Part shown: in pieces, positions 37,405 to 51,100 of the stretch
Layout: every line of letters starts with the position of its first letter
Numbering within the stretch: position 1 is the first letter of the stretch
Assembly: GCA_963924555.1 (NCBI GenBank)
Contig: OZ004592.1
Location: 3,596,001 to 3,660,000, forward strand
Direction: 5' to 3'
DNA from: Crambe crambe
Taxonomy: Eukaryota; Porifera; Demospongiae; Poecilosclerida; Crambeidae
Length of the DNA stretch: 64,000 nucleotides
Notes under the pieces: generated by a model
What the model was told of the DNA's origin: nothing
The model's input: the letters and a program-made list of their open reading frames with translations, nothing else
Database searches by the model: none
Translations under genes and position numbers: made by a program

Positions 37405-40400
37405 ATGCTAGCAGTCATTATATTCTTATCAACAGCACTTATCGCACACTCCGAGTCAGAACTAAATTATCTACGGCTAAATTTGACCTGTACTCAGCAG
37501 GAATTTATAATCAGTAAGGTGGTTTATAATGCCGATGAAGTGAGGGGAAATAAGGCAGCCCAATTAAGCATCACTTGCAGCAGACGCAGTGGTTCCAAAT
37601 ATCAACCAATAGTAAGGAATATTATAAAATACCTAGCTGGTTAACTTTAATTAATACTTTTTGCAGAATATAGTGAATGATGTTACTTTTCTACCAGAAA
37701 ATGCAAGAATTCCCACCAGTAGAAAACTGATCCCCCCTAATTTCATAGGTTACATTAACTGCTCATTGAGAGGTCGGTACACAATACATGACTCTTTTAA
37801 TGAAGATTTTCCAATTCCAGAGTCGCACTGCTTCATAGGTAAGGTTCTAGAGTATGTCACAAAAGTTTGCCAGTATGGTGTGTAATTTTGCAAGCCATGG
37901 AATCACTGTCTTTGTGGGGAAGGAGGGGGTGTTTGCAATTAGTGGGTATCATGACTTCTGATGGAGCAAGCCTGCTGCTCAAGCAAGGCATACTACTCAG
38001 TGTGGCACTTTATTAAATGACCTGGAAAGTTCAAAGTGGTGCTAGCTAGCAAGACTATGTTGCAGCTATATGCAGGTTGCAATTACACCAGCAGCAGAGT
38101 AGCCACGGTCAGTGAGTATTATTCCATTTCCTCTAGAGGCTATAATTAGTACTAGTATACTACAAATTTTTGCCTAGCAAATTGATTTCCTGTGAAAGAT
38201 GTATGTCCACCGTGTACCACTCAGTATTGAAGGAACTTCACTTTGACCAGTATGCAGTGAAACCTGCTGTGTGTACAATAGTTGTCAAACATAGTTTAAC
38301 GAAACATCTACAGCTGAAGTGACACTGAAGCTATCCATTATCCCTGCATCATTAATCATGCAGACTCTGACAGTTCAAAATGCCACAATATATTATCAAG
38401 CCACACTATCGTCACATTTTTGTGTAAAATCCATGTTGGCTATTACCTATTATGCACCACAAGACTTGTGGGAACTGAAGAGAAATTGCACTGGGACTAT
38501 TGCATAACAAATTAATGAGTGAAATTATTTCATACCATAACTACTCCATAACTATTCTAATTAAGAATTCATCTTCAAACTAGCATTAATTATTTTTTTA
38601 ATTTTTATAATTGTAGACAGATCACCAGTGATTTCCTTGTCATCCAATATCACAACAAATATCAACACTAACGTCACACTATCTTGTACAGTTTCAAGTT
38701 ACCATTACTTCAATATCACATGGCAGAAGGATGGAGTAGTATTGGATCTAAATGTCTCTAATGAGTGCAATAATTCCAATGGCAATATCACATGGCAGAA
38801 GGATGGAGTAGTATTGGATCTAGAAGTCTCTAATGAATGCAATAATTCCAATGGTGAATACCATACCACATCTCGTATCGACTTGCTGATCGATCAAGTT
38901 TCACAATCAGGACAATACAGCTGTTTTATCATGACAGAAATGTCAACTACAGTTATGGAATCACTGTATTTGGATATTCAGGGTATGTACATGTCACTGT
39001 TCTGTATTGTATTTTGAGGTGGTACAGTAAGTGTGTTAGGGTTAGATGTGTTCATAACTGACAAGAAGGACACAAAGTGTGATAAATGATGTAGTCAAAC
39101 CACACACTGTCAAATTGACTGGCTTATCTGAAAAAAAAAATTAATGTGAATTTTTAACCAATGTGCTAAGTTAGTTAGCGAACGACATTTCTTACCCAGA
39201 GAATGATTGGGGAGTGCTCAATTGTGTCACCATAGTTACGCAGTATAGCTAGACATGAGACTTCTCCCTCCGTCTCCATTTTGTAAAGATTTGTTTTCCA
39301 ACTCTACTGCATTTTTTAACCAGTATAATATTGCTGCTGTAATAGCATAATTAATACTCATGAGAGATTATAAGAATTCCATCAGAACCACTGTTACTCC
39401 CAATAATCTGACCACATAGCTATCCTATTAGCTAATAGAATTATCTCACAAGTAAGTAATGAAACATCCAATCTCATAAATATGACTGTGCAATTTCAAT
39501 ATGATCAGAAGGAAAGATAATTTCCAGGAAGAGAGTTGCGATATAATACTTTTGGAACATGGAGTGTAACTTCATAACATAATCTGGAACTACTTTTGAT
39601 GTTTAAAATATTGTAAATTGACATGGCAAATTGCATAATTAACATTTCCTCTTATCAACAGTTCCCCCCACTCTCCTAGTGAGTAGGAGAGTTACCACAA
39701 TCGACAACACTGGAGACAGCCTCAACATAGATGTCATGTCCACCCTAGGATTCCCAGCAGCCATGTTTACCTGGACCCACCAAGGACAACCTTTAGTCAG
39801 TGACTCCAGAATTACAGTTAATAGCAGCAGTGGTGACCTGGTGGTGAAGGATGTCCAACCCAGTGATAGGGGTGTGTATGAAGTCACAGCCTCTAATAAT
39901 GCTGGAAATGCAAGCATCACTGTCAATGTGACTGTCAATTGTGAGTTGATTACTCATTTGGTACTATTGCATAGTTGAATGAGTCCATGATACAGTTGTT
40001 AATGTGAACATCACTGCTGAAGAAGTGGGCGATAATACAATTCGTGTGACATGCAGTGCAGTTGCTTATCCTAGTGCAGAAGTCCAGTGGAGTCCACAAC
40101 CCATGAATGTCGCTACATCAAACAGCGCTGGTACCTTTGAAGTGTATGCCAGCAGCTCTTTTGAATTGAGTCGGTTCAACTGTGATGCTCGTCAGACTTA
40201 CACCTATAGAGTCATATCAGACTTCAATGAGACTAGTCAAGACATCACACCTCTTGAACCCTGTGGTAAGTCATTGTGTCATTATGTGAATCATGGTATG
40301 CAGAGGTATATGCAAACTACAAAGTCTAGCCACAGCTATTAAGGTTGTATTGTGGGCAGGTAGCTGCATATACCAATACTGGAACACTTTATATGCTATA

Positions 40401-40891
40401 TAATTTCCTGCAGTTCCTCCCACCATCTCTGATGTGGGAGTCATCACAGACAACAATACCCTGAGGATAAATGTCACATCCACTCCAGGTGACCCACCAG
40501 CCATGTTTACCTGGACCCACCAAGGAGAGCCCTTAGTCAATGACTCTAGAATTACAGTTAATAGCAGCAGTGGTGACCTGGTGATGGAGGACGTCCAACC
40601 CAGTGATAGGGGTGTGTATGAAGTCACAGCCTCTAATAATGCTGGAAATGCAAGCATCACTATCAATTGTGAGTTGATAACTCAGAGAGGGATGGGGCTT
40701 CACTGTAATGCACATCATGTCCTTCTTCACTGTGATGTCCTTGCTTTGGTGAAAATGTGTTGAGGTGTGGCTCATGTGTAAGTTGATGTCATACATACAT
40801 GGCCCCTGCATTTACCAAAACTTGTTGACAAAACACAAATTATCTATCATAGGGAGCGATCATGTATTTTGGCTATCAAAAATTATTGTTA

Positions 40892-40955
<64 letters not shown>

Positions 40956-43900
40956 CATTACTATACATGTTTTCTCTTGGATTCTTGTGGCTTGTACATA
41001 GCTATTTATGATTTGTGTAGCATTATCATTTTGTAAAAGTGCTGTTGTTTAAATTCCATAATTAATGGGTGACTGGGTGCAGTGATACACCAACATAAGT
41101 TTTTTTAAGTGGGTACTTGCTCTGGTCCTAACCATGAATGAATATTGTCTCCTTGTATAGATATGTCAAGTTCCACCACAGAGACACACACATTGGAGGA
41201 AGGTACATCCCATGAAATCTATGTACCCATTGTTATTCTGGTTTTTGTGACAACTCTTGCCCTTCTTTCTTTTGTTTGCTGTGTATGGTTGAAGACTAGA
41301 GATAACAGGCAAGTAATAGATAGATTGATGTAACATCAGGCTGTGTGGTTTGGCGGAGGTGTGGGCTGGAAGTCCCCCCTCCTCCTTCAAAGCAAGTAGA
41401 GTATATCTGGTATGACTATAATTATTTAATTATAGAAACACTGGAGTGCTGGATTTACTAGCTGAAAAGGAGGCATTATACTATGCAATTTAGCGGTTCA
41501 TGTATAAGGATACAGCCCTGTATAACAGGGGGTGTATCCACCACTCCAGTTGGTCCAGTTTTCACTGGACCACTTTTATTATCCAATAATAATAATTCTA
41601 TCCCATGCCCGCAGAAGTTAGCTAAGTGATGATGTGTACCATGACTTTCAAGAATCATGATCACACTTTATCAAAACTAAGATAAAATGGGCATGGTGAT
41701 CCCACACACAGGCACACTGGGCCACTCAAAATTATGTGGATACACCCCTGTATAATGCTACTGGGGTAATCATGTGATTGCACAGTGGGACAATGATTGC
41801 TCTAGTCACACTGGCTTATATTCAGAATAGAGCTTGGGTAGACCTGTAGCTGGTCTCTGTCCTTTATTGAAGGGTGCAATTAAGCTTTTGGGGAAGACAT
41901 GGTAACATAGGAAGAAACCTCTATATCTGCACAGACCACCTGTCTAATTAACCATTGAAAGGGGGATCATTAAAGAACCATTGTCCCTCCCCCATTTCCA
42001 TCCTATGCCTAGCTATGCTGAGTAGGTTAGTTGCTATGGTACTGTAATGTGTGTGGCAATTAATTTTACTAATTTTGTGCAATAACAGGATGAAGTTATG
42101 CAATATGGAACCACACCAAACTACACTGAAGTTCAATGTAAGTCTATAGAGTTTATGATGTAACTAACTTTAGAAGAATATGAAACCCCCAAATCCCATA
42201 CATAGCTAGGTCCTAAGTGATGTGAATTGTTGGTAGCCAGTCCCAAATCCCAGTCCCAAATTCCACAAATAAGATCCCATACTCAACATAATAGTGGTAT
42301 CATCGAGTGAAATAATAATTTAGATGGTGTCATTCTACTGGATAAAAATTAATGACATGGGGCGGATCTAGGATTTTGAGAGATGGGGGTGGGCAGACCC
42401 TCTGTGCTGAACACATAAGTGAAAATAATTTCAACTGATTTCTGATAAGTAAAAGTGTCATTCAAAGGATCCACTAATAGCATGTGCCTTGCATGGTGGT
42501 GAAAATTTTTATTTATTGTGGTGGTCATGATGGGGAAGGGAAGGGAAGGGGGTCCTGCCCCCCCAAAGGTTGGAAATACAATTTGACCATGCCTACTTGC
42601 CTAGCTTTCTTTGGTAACTTGTGTTTCTGCTCTAAAGAGAGGAACATATGCTAACTTAATTTTAACTAGGAACTAATGTGGTTACATCCAACACTACACA
42701 TCAGATAACTCAGTGCATCTTTAACGATCACACCTTTTGGGTTACATTTTTAAGGTCACACAGATATACTAACTGTGATTTCCTTAATGATCACACCTGT
42801 GATCTTGCATGTGTCACTTCAAAGACATCTTTTGGAGCACTTTGACTGACATTTTCAGGTCACACATTAGATAACTCAGTGCATACTAACTGTGATTCCT
42901 TAATGATCACACCTGTGACATTGCATGTATCTTTCAGTGTAATAGCTGGGGGTGCTTCACCCCTTTGTCAATGTAATGTAGTGATTTGTGCATCATCATC
43001 ATTCATTACACCATTATTACTGTGATTATCATGCAGGTTGATGCACGCCAGTTCCATTCAGATTATTAGTTTGATCTCTCTTCTAGACTTGAGTCGCTAG
43101 CTTGCTGCCAGCTAGCTGCACTGGTCTCATTTCAATGGTGGATCCATAGGGGGTGGGCCTGGATCCAGGATTTTTAGATAGGTGGGGTTGCAGGACTAGG
43201 GGCAACAAACACTCAGCCATGGGGAAGGGTGCAAGAGGACCCATGTTGACTTCACTGGCAAGCTACCACTTTAGCTATTTTTGCTTCAATGGTCACAAAT
43301 AGCTAATATTAATTTGGGCAAAAATTGAATCCAAAAAGTCCAAAAATATCCACAAATCTCCCCTTAAAGGGTGTGCATCATATGAGAGCATGCGTGTAGG
43401 TTATAGTATTTGGTGGCAGGCTATAACTAGCATCCTTTTTAATAGAGGAACACAAGTTACTAGCTTACCGGTACTACCTCTTTTATTGTACTTGCATACA
43501 TGGGCATATTAATTTTGCTGCAATGTGGGGAACCTGGGTATGAAGTTGTGAGCCTGCATTAAGTCTTGAAGCACTCAGCATAGTTCTTTCCAGCACTATT
43601 GTAATTGTATATACATTAATGATGATATCATAGTGCTAAGTGTTCCTGTGGTATCATAAATGATTGACCTTACACTTTGAACTGCTCAGTAATTAGTATT
43701 AATTACTTCTCATAGGAATTGGATATCCAAACAGCTTTCATAACAATCGCTGAATCAACTCCAAGTATAATTATGAAGCTGGAACCTTATGATGAAAACC
43801 TCTCTTTGGTGAAATTGAAACACTTTGAACTTCAGAAAGGACCTCAAAATAATTCAAGTGGTCAGTTTATAAGGCACGAACAACTCAAAGAAGATACCAT

Positions 43901-44333
43901 CCCTGATCAATACATGATAGGCGTTAAATACACACAACTTGAGCAAGATTCATCTGGTCAATATATAAGTGGCGGTCTCACAGATATTTTGTCTGGATCT
44001 ATAAGTCTTTCACCAAATAGCCATGATTTCTCTGTTGATGATCATCTTTCAGGGGATGAAAAATCCATTGAAGCAAGTTCTTATGACCTGTTGCAACAAA
44101 AGTCAGAGGAAACCAAAGCTGGAAATTACATAGACATTGCTGATATCAAGGAACATGGCCAGATTTGTCTACATTACGGAATCAAATCTGGTAATCTTGC
44201 AGAGGATGTGTGTAGCATTTCATCTGTGCCATCTTATGATCTTGAATATCCTGAAAGTGGCAATCCACAGACCACTGAAGTGAACATTGATAAGATGAGC
44301 TATGACTATGAGATTGATGGCTACGTTCATTAG
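37405..44333 (+). CDS. Receptor R4: four-Cys ectodomain plus Ig-like modules, 787 aa
   Basis: Nine exons in frame: 37405-37611 (signal peptide plus ectodomain half A, LNLTC ... LSITC), 37667-37838 (half B, INCSLRGRY ... SHCFIG), 38617-38982 (Ig-1), 39662-39940 (Ig-A), 39996-40265 (Ig-B), 40414-40668 (Ig-C), 41161-41308 (membrane span VPIVILVFVTTLALLSFV), 42089-42137 (juxtamembrane), 43716-44333 (tail). The intron after 41308 has a GC donor (GCAAGT). An upstream in-frame ATG at 37333 would extend the N-terminus, but the ATG at 37405 gives a clean signal peptide. Ig-A and Ig-C lack the usual Cys pair; Ig-B has lost its second Cys. Ig-1 contains a 72-bp internal duplication. The tail has VKYTQL (about Tyr654) and SSYDLL, both fitting ITIM, plus GNYIDI and DGYVH. 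Cell-surface recognition or signalling is likely; the ligand is unknown. Confidence 0.83.
38712..38855 (+). repeat. 72-bp in-frame tandem duplication inside R4 Ig-1
   Basis: Copies 38712-38783 and 38784-38855 differ at only a few bases. Each encodes NITWQKDGVVLDL and SNECNNSNG, so the domain carries the core Trp strand twice. Confidence 0.93.
40880..40960. repeat. (TTA)n microsatellite in an R4 intron
   Basis: About 24 tandem TTA triplets. The Ile-rich open frame across it is an artefact. Confidence 0.95.
41436..41493 (+). other. Possible alternative terminal exon of R4
   Basis: After the acceptor TTATAG the phase-2 frame continues from the membrane exon for about 18 codons (RNTGVLDLLAEKEALYYAI) and stops at 41491-41493. 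If used, it gives a receptor with almost no tail. Evidence is only the acceptor and frame. Confidence 0.3.
41526..41750. mobile_element. MITE, CAGGGGTGTATCCAC family, copy 3, with TATAA duplication
   Basis: Ends CAGGGGGTGTATCCAC and GTGGATACACCCCTG are inverted repeats. TATAA flanks both sides (41521-41525 and 41751-41755), an exact 5-bp target duplication. It lies in an R4 intron. Confidence 0.88.
42935..43105. repeat. Dispersed repeat, inverted partner of 35586-35790
   Basis: Reverse-oriented copy of the segment upstream of R4, here within the last long R4 intron. Confidence 0.8.
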
Positions 44334-45029
44334 CTAGTTATGGCCACTGCAACAGATCATTAATCATACATTCACCATTATGATAATTAATTTTATTCTT
44401 TGTTTAATACCTCACCTTTAGTTTTATCTTTTTGGCTAAGAATAATTATTACAGTAGAAGTGCATCTTCAGGGACAGAGCCAAAGCCTAGTTCTTTTGAT
44501 GACAACTAAGACAGGTGCTGTAAGTTCTACTCTGTATGACAGAGGTTCAAGCTCATGAGGTGCTGGCCAGGGACTGATCCAGCATATAAAGAAGCGGGGT
44601 GAAAAATAAATTTCACGTGCAAATTTTAGCAAGAATTACACACTTCATTACTCTCTGTAATTAGTGGGTGGATGAATACACCACATAATTATGTAACTTG
44701 CAGAAATTTAACTGTATATGGGGATGAAAGTGGTTTGATCAAACACACAGAACACCTGCAGCCCTGTGGCTAAAGGATTGATTTCTATGTTGAAAAGTCT
44801 TCCTGTGACTCAGATTCAGTGATGTGTGCATATCTGATAGGTTTCACGATGCAATGACTTACATGTACAAATATCATTTTAATTTGAGGGGAGGGGGTGA
44901 CATGTGACAATTAATCCATTTCACACTCCTCCCCTCCCCTCCCTGGTGCTGTTAATAATTTGTGTTAATTGCTATCTGCCATTTTGTGTCAAGTACATGC
45001 ACAGTAGATAGGGTTGCTAGAAGACCAAG

Positions 45030-45132
45030 ATGCCACGACCTGCTGTGGTGTTCAACAGAAAGAGAGCTGGAGTTTTTTTCTCTCGTATTCCAACTGATCA
45101 TAGAGAAATTAGCTGGATCATTTTATCACTGG
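45030..45132 (+). pseudogene. Possible THAP-domain exon remnant between R4 and R5
   Basis: An ATG opens a short frame (MPRPAVVFNRKRAGVFFSRI, then PTDHREISW) ending at a GTAAGC donor. The FFSRIP...W pattern and the MPR start recall the beginning of THAP zinc fingers, but the required N-terminal cysteines are absent and no continuation was found. Probably a transposase fragment, or chance. Confidence 0.25.
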
Positions 45133-45194
45133 TAAGCAAACCCTTAGCCTATTGCATTAACGGTCTATAATTAAGTGACAGTGATAAAAAATAT

Positions 45195-48100
45195 TTAAAA
45201 AGAAGTCACATAATTACTACTAAGAGATTGGGAGAGGGATCTATTGAATTCAGGTGAAAAAATGTCGGAAGGTGCATAGCCAACACTGCTGTCAAAATGG
45301 GACACTTCGCTAGAAATGTAACCAGAAGTTGTATCACTTTGACTATAAATGCTTGGAGGATCAATAATGGGCACAATCCTGTGTAAAGGTTCAGCATCAT
45401 CTTCAGAATTCTCATCATAATATTCTTCATCGAAGCCATATATACCACTGCCATCAGAGTCTTCATTGTGATTAAAATTCGGAAAATTCCTTTCTTCCTC
45501 CAAGACATCACTTCTTTGATATGGAGTGGTTTCAAAATCTACTGGAAGAGTTTGGACAATCTTGTTCTCTTCTTCACCACATGTTTCATTTCTTTCTGGC
45601 ATTGGATGATCAAGATTTATTGATGAAAGACTCCTTTGGTCATCTTCAAAGTCTAAATGTGATGTTCTGTCCACATCATCCATGACATATCCATTATTTA
45701 TGTTGGAGGATGGAGAGTTAAGCTTTATTGACAGTACGCTGTCTTGACTGAGATTCAATTCAAAGCTTGGACATGGTGACATTCTATCAGCCATAGAGTC
45801 AGCAGAGCTGTTTTTCTCAGTGTTGTGAACCTGTTCATTAAATAATACATCAAATGAAGAAAGCTCAGTCTTTTGGTAAGGTTCCATAACTGAATCTGAA
45901 GTTAGTGCCATGTCATAAAGTGTCAATTTTTTTTCATCATTCTTATCTTCAGAGACAACATATCCAGACCCACTTTGGTTGGATCCATTCACTATCATTG
46001 AAGGCTTAGCATAAGACTTATTATATTGTGCAGAGCGAGTGGATTGGAATGGATACTGGTACAACGGAAAAAGCAGACTTGATTCAGACAACGATGGAGC
46101 CATGGAACAGTTGTTTTTTTCTGGTTGGATATGAAGCTCAATATTGTGCTGAGTAAAAAATAATAGGAAGGATGATAAAATTACAATACTGGGTTGGGTA
46201 GATGGTATCTCAGCCTTTGCATAGAAAACACAGATAATTCTCTTCTGTTTGCGATAAAGCACAACTATTTTTCTACTTGGATGTGGTTGCCCTTGTAATA
46301 ATAATAATAAATACATACCAGGTAGGAAACAATAATAATAACTGGCCACCCTAAGGAAAAGCATCTTTTTACACCTTGCCTCTTTAAGAGTCACAATCAA
46401 AAAAAAATGTACATCTCTGGCTGTAATGCAAGGATATAGCATAAGGATGGTATAATAAATACTGCATGTATAGCACCAACTGTATGTAGATGTACATGCA
46501 CAAATAGATATAATCAAAATGCAGTATTCAATGTTGATTACCCTTTACCGATCATGTCAAAGAATTATGCATGAGCAATCTACTTAGCATGCCTTGTAAT
46601 AATAATAATGTACATACATACATAACTTCTTTATGCATTTTAGGCATAATAATTATAAGGCCACTTTCATACAACCTTCGTTTGGTTGGAAAGTAAACCA
46701 AATCTTATAGTTCTCAGGCACTGCTCAGAAAACACAGATACTATTTTCTTTTCTATGGTCATAGGTCATAGGGCAGGGGCAGATCCAGCAATTTTGAAAG
46801 GGAGGGGTCCAACATGCCCCTCCTGTGGAAGCAAAAAATTAGTTAAATTAGAATCCCTTTAGAGAATAAAACACAAAATGAGTCAATAATCAAAAAAGTA
46901 CGGAAGTTTGGAATAATCATCCTATTAACAACTTGTCAACAAATGCAACTTCAAAATTAAAAAAGGGGGGTCCGGACCCCCTGGACCCCTACCCTGGATC
47001 TGCCCCTGTAGGGATAATAGCTAAAGCTCTCAATTGAACCAAACTCTGATAAGGTTTAGAATACAATGATAAAGCTAGCAGCTAGTCAGCATAACTCAAC
47101 AGCAAAATCTTCTAACGAGTTGAAGCACTAAAGAATACTTGCTTGCTTGCTCGCTGTCAAATGCTGCACATTGCCCTAGTAACTATTACTTTACTTCATT
47201 ATAATCTTGATTAGGTAATGTGTACTTACATCTCCAAAATACTCAAAATTCATCCTTGAATGGCGCAGTCTGAGTAAAAGGAGAGAATGTTACAAAATGT
47301 CAATCATAGTGCATGGAAAAGCAAATATTATATTTTTGACTTACATTTTAAACTTCAGAATAACATAAGTGGTGGTCATGATGATGATTGCACATATCAG
47401 CAGAAGTGATACAGAGGAAACTGAAGTGATAAGTTTCATTCTCTCACCTATAAAATGAAAAAGCCATAGATGATCTTGTCTGTTTTGTTATGGACACAAC
47501 TTATGCCCAAAGAAAAATAAGGTCGTCCCCAACATATTAAATATTCTAAGAGCAAAGTTACCAACAATAGAGTCCAAATCTGCAGTATGATTATACAGTG
47601 ACTGTCAGCAACTATTTTGGGGTACAGGTGTCTGAATTTACGAACCTGTGATGTCAATTGCAACTGTTGTGGAGTCTAAATCTGTTGCAACTGTTGTGGA
47701 GTCCAAATCTGCGGTGTGATTTATACAGAGACTGTCAGCAACTATTTTGGGTACTGATGAAACTAACTATACTGTATCTAATGGTCCTGATGTCATTAAA
47801 TTATTAGATCTTGGTTCAGATTAAGTTAGAAAAACCACATGGATAATAGCCATAGAGCAAGAGTATTATATGAATTTACCACAAGGAATGATCTCTTGAC
47901 TGGTCTCATTGAAGTCTGATATGACTCTACAGGTATAAGTCTGACGAGCATCACAGTTGAACCGATTCAGTTCAAAAGAGCTGGTGGCATACACTTCAAA
48001 GGTACCAGTGCTGTTTGATGTAGTGAAATTCATGGGTTGTGGACTCCACTGGATTTCTGCACTAGGATAAGCAACTGCACTGCATGTTACACGAATCACA

Positions 48101-51100
48101 TTATCATCCACTTCTTCAATAGCGGGTCCCATCATATTCATAACTGTTGAATTAAATGTGATATTAAGGGGTGTGTAGTTAAGTCTCTATTTTCACTCAC
48201 AATTGACAGTCACATTGACAGCGATGCTTGCATTTCCAACATTATTAGAGGCCATGACTTCATACACACCCCTATCACTGGGTTGGACATCCTCCATCAC
48301 CAGGTCACCACTGCTGCTATTAACTGTAATTCTGGAGTCATTTACTACGGGCTCTCCTTGGTGGGTCCAGGTAAATGTGGCTGGTGGGTCACCTGGAGTG
48401 GACGTGACATTTATCTTGAGGGTATTGTTGTCTGTGACGACTCTCACATCAGAGATATTGGGAGGAACTGCAGGAAAGTATATAGCACATAAAGAATTCC
48501 AGTATTGGAGGCAAGCACTAACTATTTGTGGCTATCTGTGCCCCACCACCCCACAATACAATCTTCATAGCTACTCTATGGCTAATGGACATCCCAAAAA
48601 AAATCTTTAGATTTTGTAGTCTTTCATCCATGCATTTATAACATGATTTGACTTACCACAAGGTTCAAGAGTGATGTCTTGACTGGTCTCATTGAAGTCT
48701 GATATGACTCTACAGGTATAAGTCTGACGAGCATCACAGTTGAACCGACTCAGTTCAAAAGAGCTGGTGGCATACACTTCAAAGGTACCAGTGCTGTTTG
48801 ATGTAGTGACATTCATGGGTTGTGGACTCCACTGGACTTCTGCACTAGGATAAGCAACTGCACTGCATGTCACACGAATTGTATTATCGCCCACTTCTTC
48901 AGCAGTGATGTTCACATTCACAACTGTATCGTGGACTCATTCAACTATGCAATAGTACCAAATGAGTAATCAACTCACAATTGACAGTCACATTGACAGT
49001 GATGCTTGCATTTCCAGCATTATTAGAAGCTGTGACTTCATACACACCCCTATCACTGGGTTGGACATCCTCCACCACCAGGTCACCACTGCTGCTATTA
49101 ACTGTAATTCTGGAGTCATCGACTAAGGGGTAGGTCCAGGTAAATATGGCTGCTGGGAATCCTGGGGTGGACATGAGATCTATTTTGAGGGTGTCTCCAG
49201 TATTGTTGACTACGATAACTCTTGTACTCAAAGAGATGGTGGGAGGAGCTATTGGTAATCAAGAGAGGATAGTAATATAACGGGTACACGTATTTACTAT
49301 CTGGGTGGTTCTCATTGGATCACTTCACTAAACAAAAACAAGGATTTTACTACCAGCCACCAATAAATTGGCTTGGAACCTTTCTTCCACTGCAAAATTT
49401 TGTATCTAAATGGATTGATGAGTCATGCATATAGCTAGTCAGGTAGAAGAAAAACTTGCTGCAGGAGTCTCAGTGGCTAATTGTAGCAGGAACTAAGCAT
49501 GTTCAGTACAAGGCCACCAAATCCTTCAAAGTGGGAACCCTTTCAGCACCCCTTTAAGTGTCCACGTACTTATATATGAACTTCTTGGGCTACTGTTGTC
49601 ATTATTATTACATCACAGGAAATTCCAATGTTACTGTGGTCATTTTGTCAAGGGCTACACACTATAGGCTGGCCACCGCATCCAGGGCTACACACTAACA
49701 CCTAACTGGAACTTACAGGGGAAAGTACAGCTTGCTTCAAAATGACGATATTCTAAGTAATCTAAATTTCTTGGTATATAGCATCCTACCACTGTACATC
49801 CACTGCTATTAGTCTTCAATGAAGTAAAACTCCTTTGTGACCCATAATCTTTATAGTCAAAAATCTGTGCAAGAAAGGGGAGAAGGAAATAAGCCATCCT
49901 GCTAGCTGGAACATAATTTCCACACCATTATGTTGTGATAATGCTGAAAGTCAACATTTTGAATGCCCATAGCTCACTAAAAGTAGCTCTTTGATTTTCA
50001 AACTTAAAAAAACAAAAAAAAAACATTATAAAATAATAGCTAATTATGATTAATCCAAACAAGCTATAATTACATGGTTACATTCATGCATCCGGCCCCA
50101 AAGGACTTGGCTGGACAGCAGCTCATTAGGCAAGTACTGCTAAATATTTATAGCTAACATAGGCTCCAACTTTTTAAAAACTACTTCAAGGACGTAAGCC
50201 ATACCCACCCACCAACAACACAGCTAAATCACATCCAAACCACACCCATCAAGTTTGTTATTATGATTTTTAAACATCAAAGAACTTGATTCTGATTGGT
50301 TCAGTGACAATAGACCATTTTTTATCGGGAGTGTGTAGTTACATGATACTGTAGAAGGTATGATGATCCTTACCTAAAAATCGTTCTTACGTAGGGCGGA
50401 AGCTTCGAAGCTGGCTAGCTGTATTGAAGAGTGCCTTCTAGTTGCTGTGCAATAGGCTGCACTAAGCAGTACAGCAAAGAAAAAGGACAGATTCCTATCA
50501 AAATCCAAACTGGATGCTTGGCCACTTAAACATCATCAACCCAGGTACCATATGGTCTTCTTTGTCAATCTTGAGCTTTTCAGCATACCTTCTTTCTAGA
50601 GAAGTACAATAGGATCGTGCTCTCTGAAAAATAATATTACTATTAGTTAGCTGCCATTGTTTCTTGCCCTACACAACATGCGACTAGCGCGCGCCCTAGC
50701 TAATCGCGTGGGTGGGTCTATCATGTGAGCTGATGAGTCACACCCCCGACAAAAAATGGTCTATAGAGTAGCTCTCTTGCACTTCTTGAGAAGCTCTTTT
50801 TAAATTTGAACAATAATAGTGAACTGTTTGCTTACTGCATTCAGTTCATGCTCAAAAATCAAAGCATGACCTAGCTGTCTGGCCAAATCCAGGACAAACA
50901 GCAGGTGCATTCAGGACACAGGACAACACAGGGCAAAATCAACAAATCCAGGACTGTCCTGGACATTTCAGGACAGTTGGAGCCTATGAGTTATGTGCAG
51001 TATAAACCATGAATAGCTAACCAAATCATCTTCCTACGCCAATCAGCTATCTAATCTTAGCTATAGCTGCAGCTCTAATGACAATGTCGCCATACTTACA

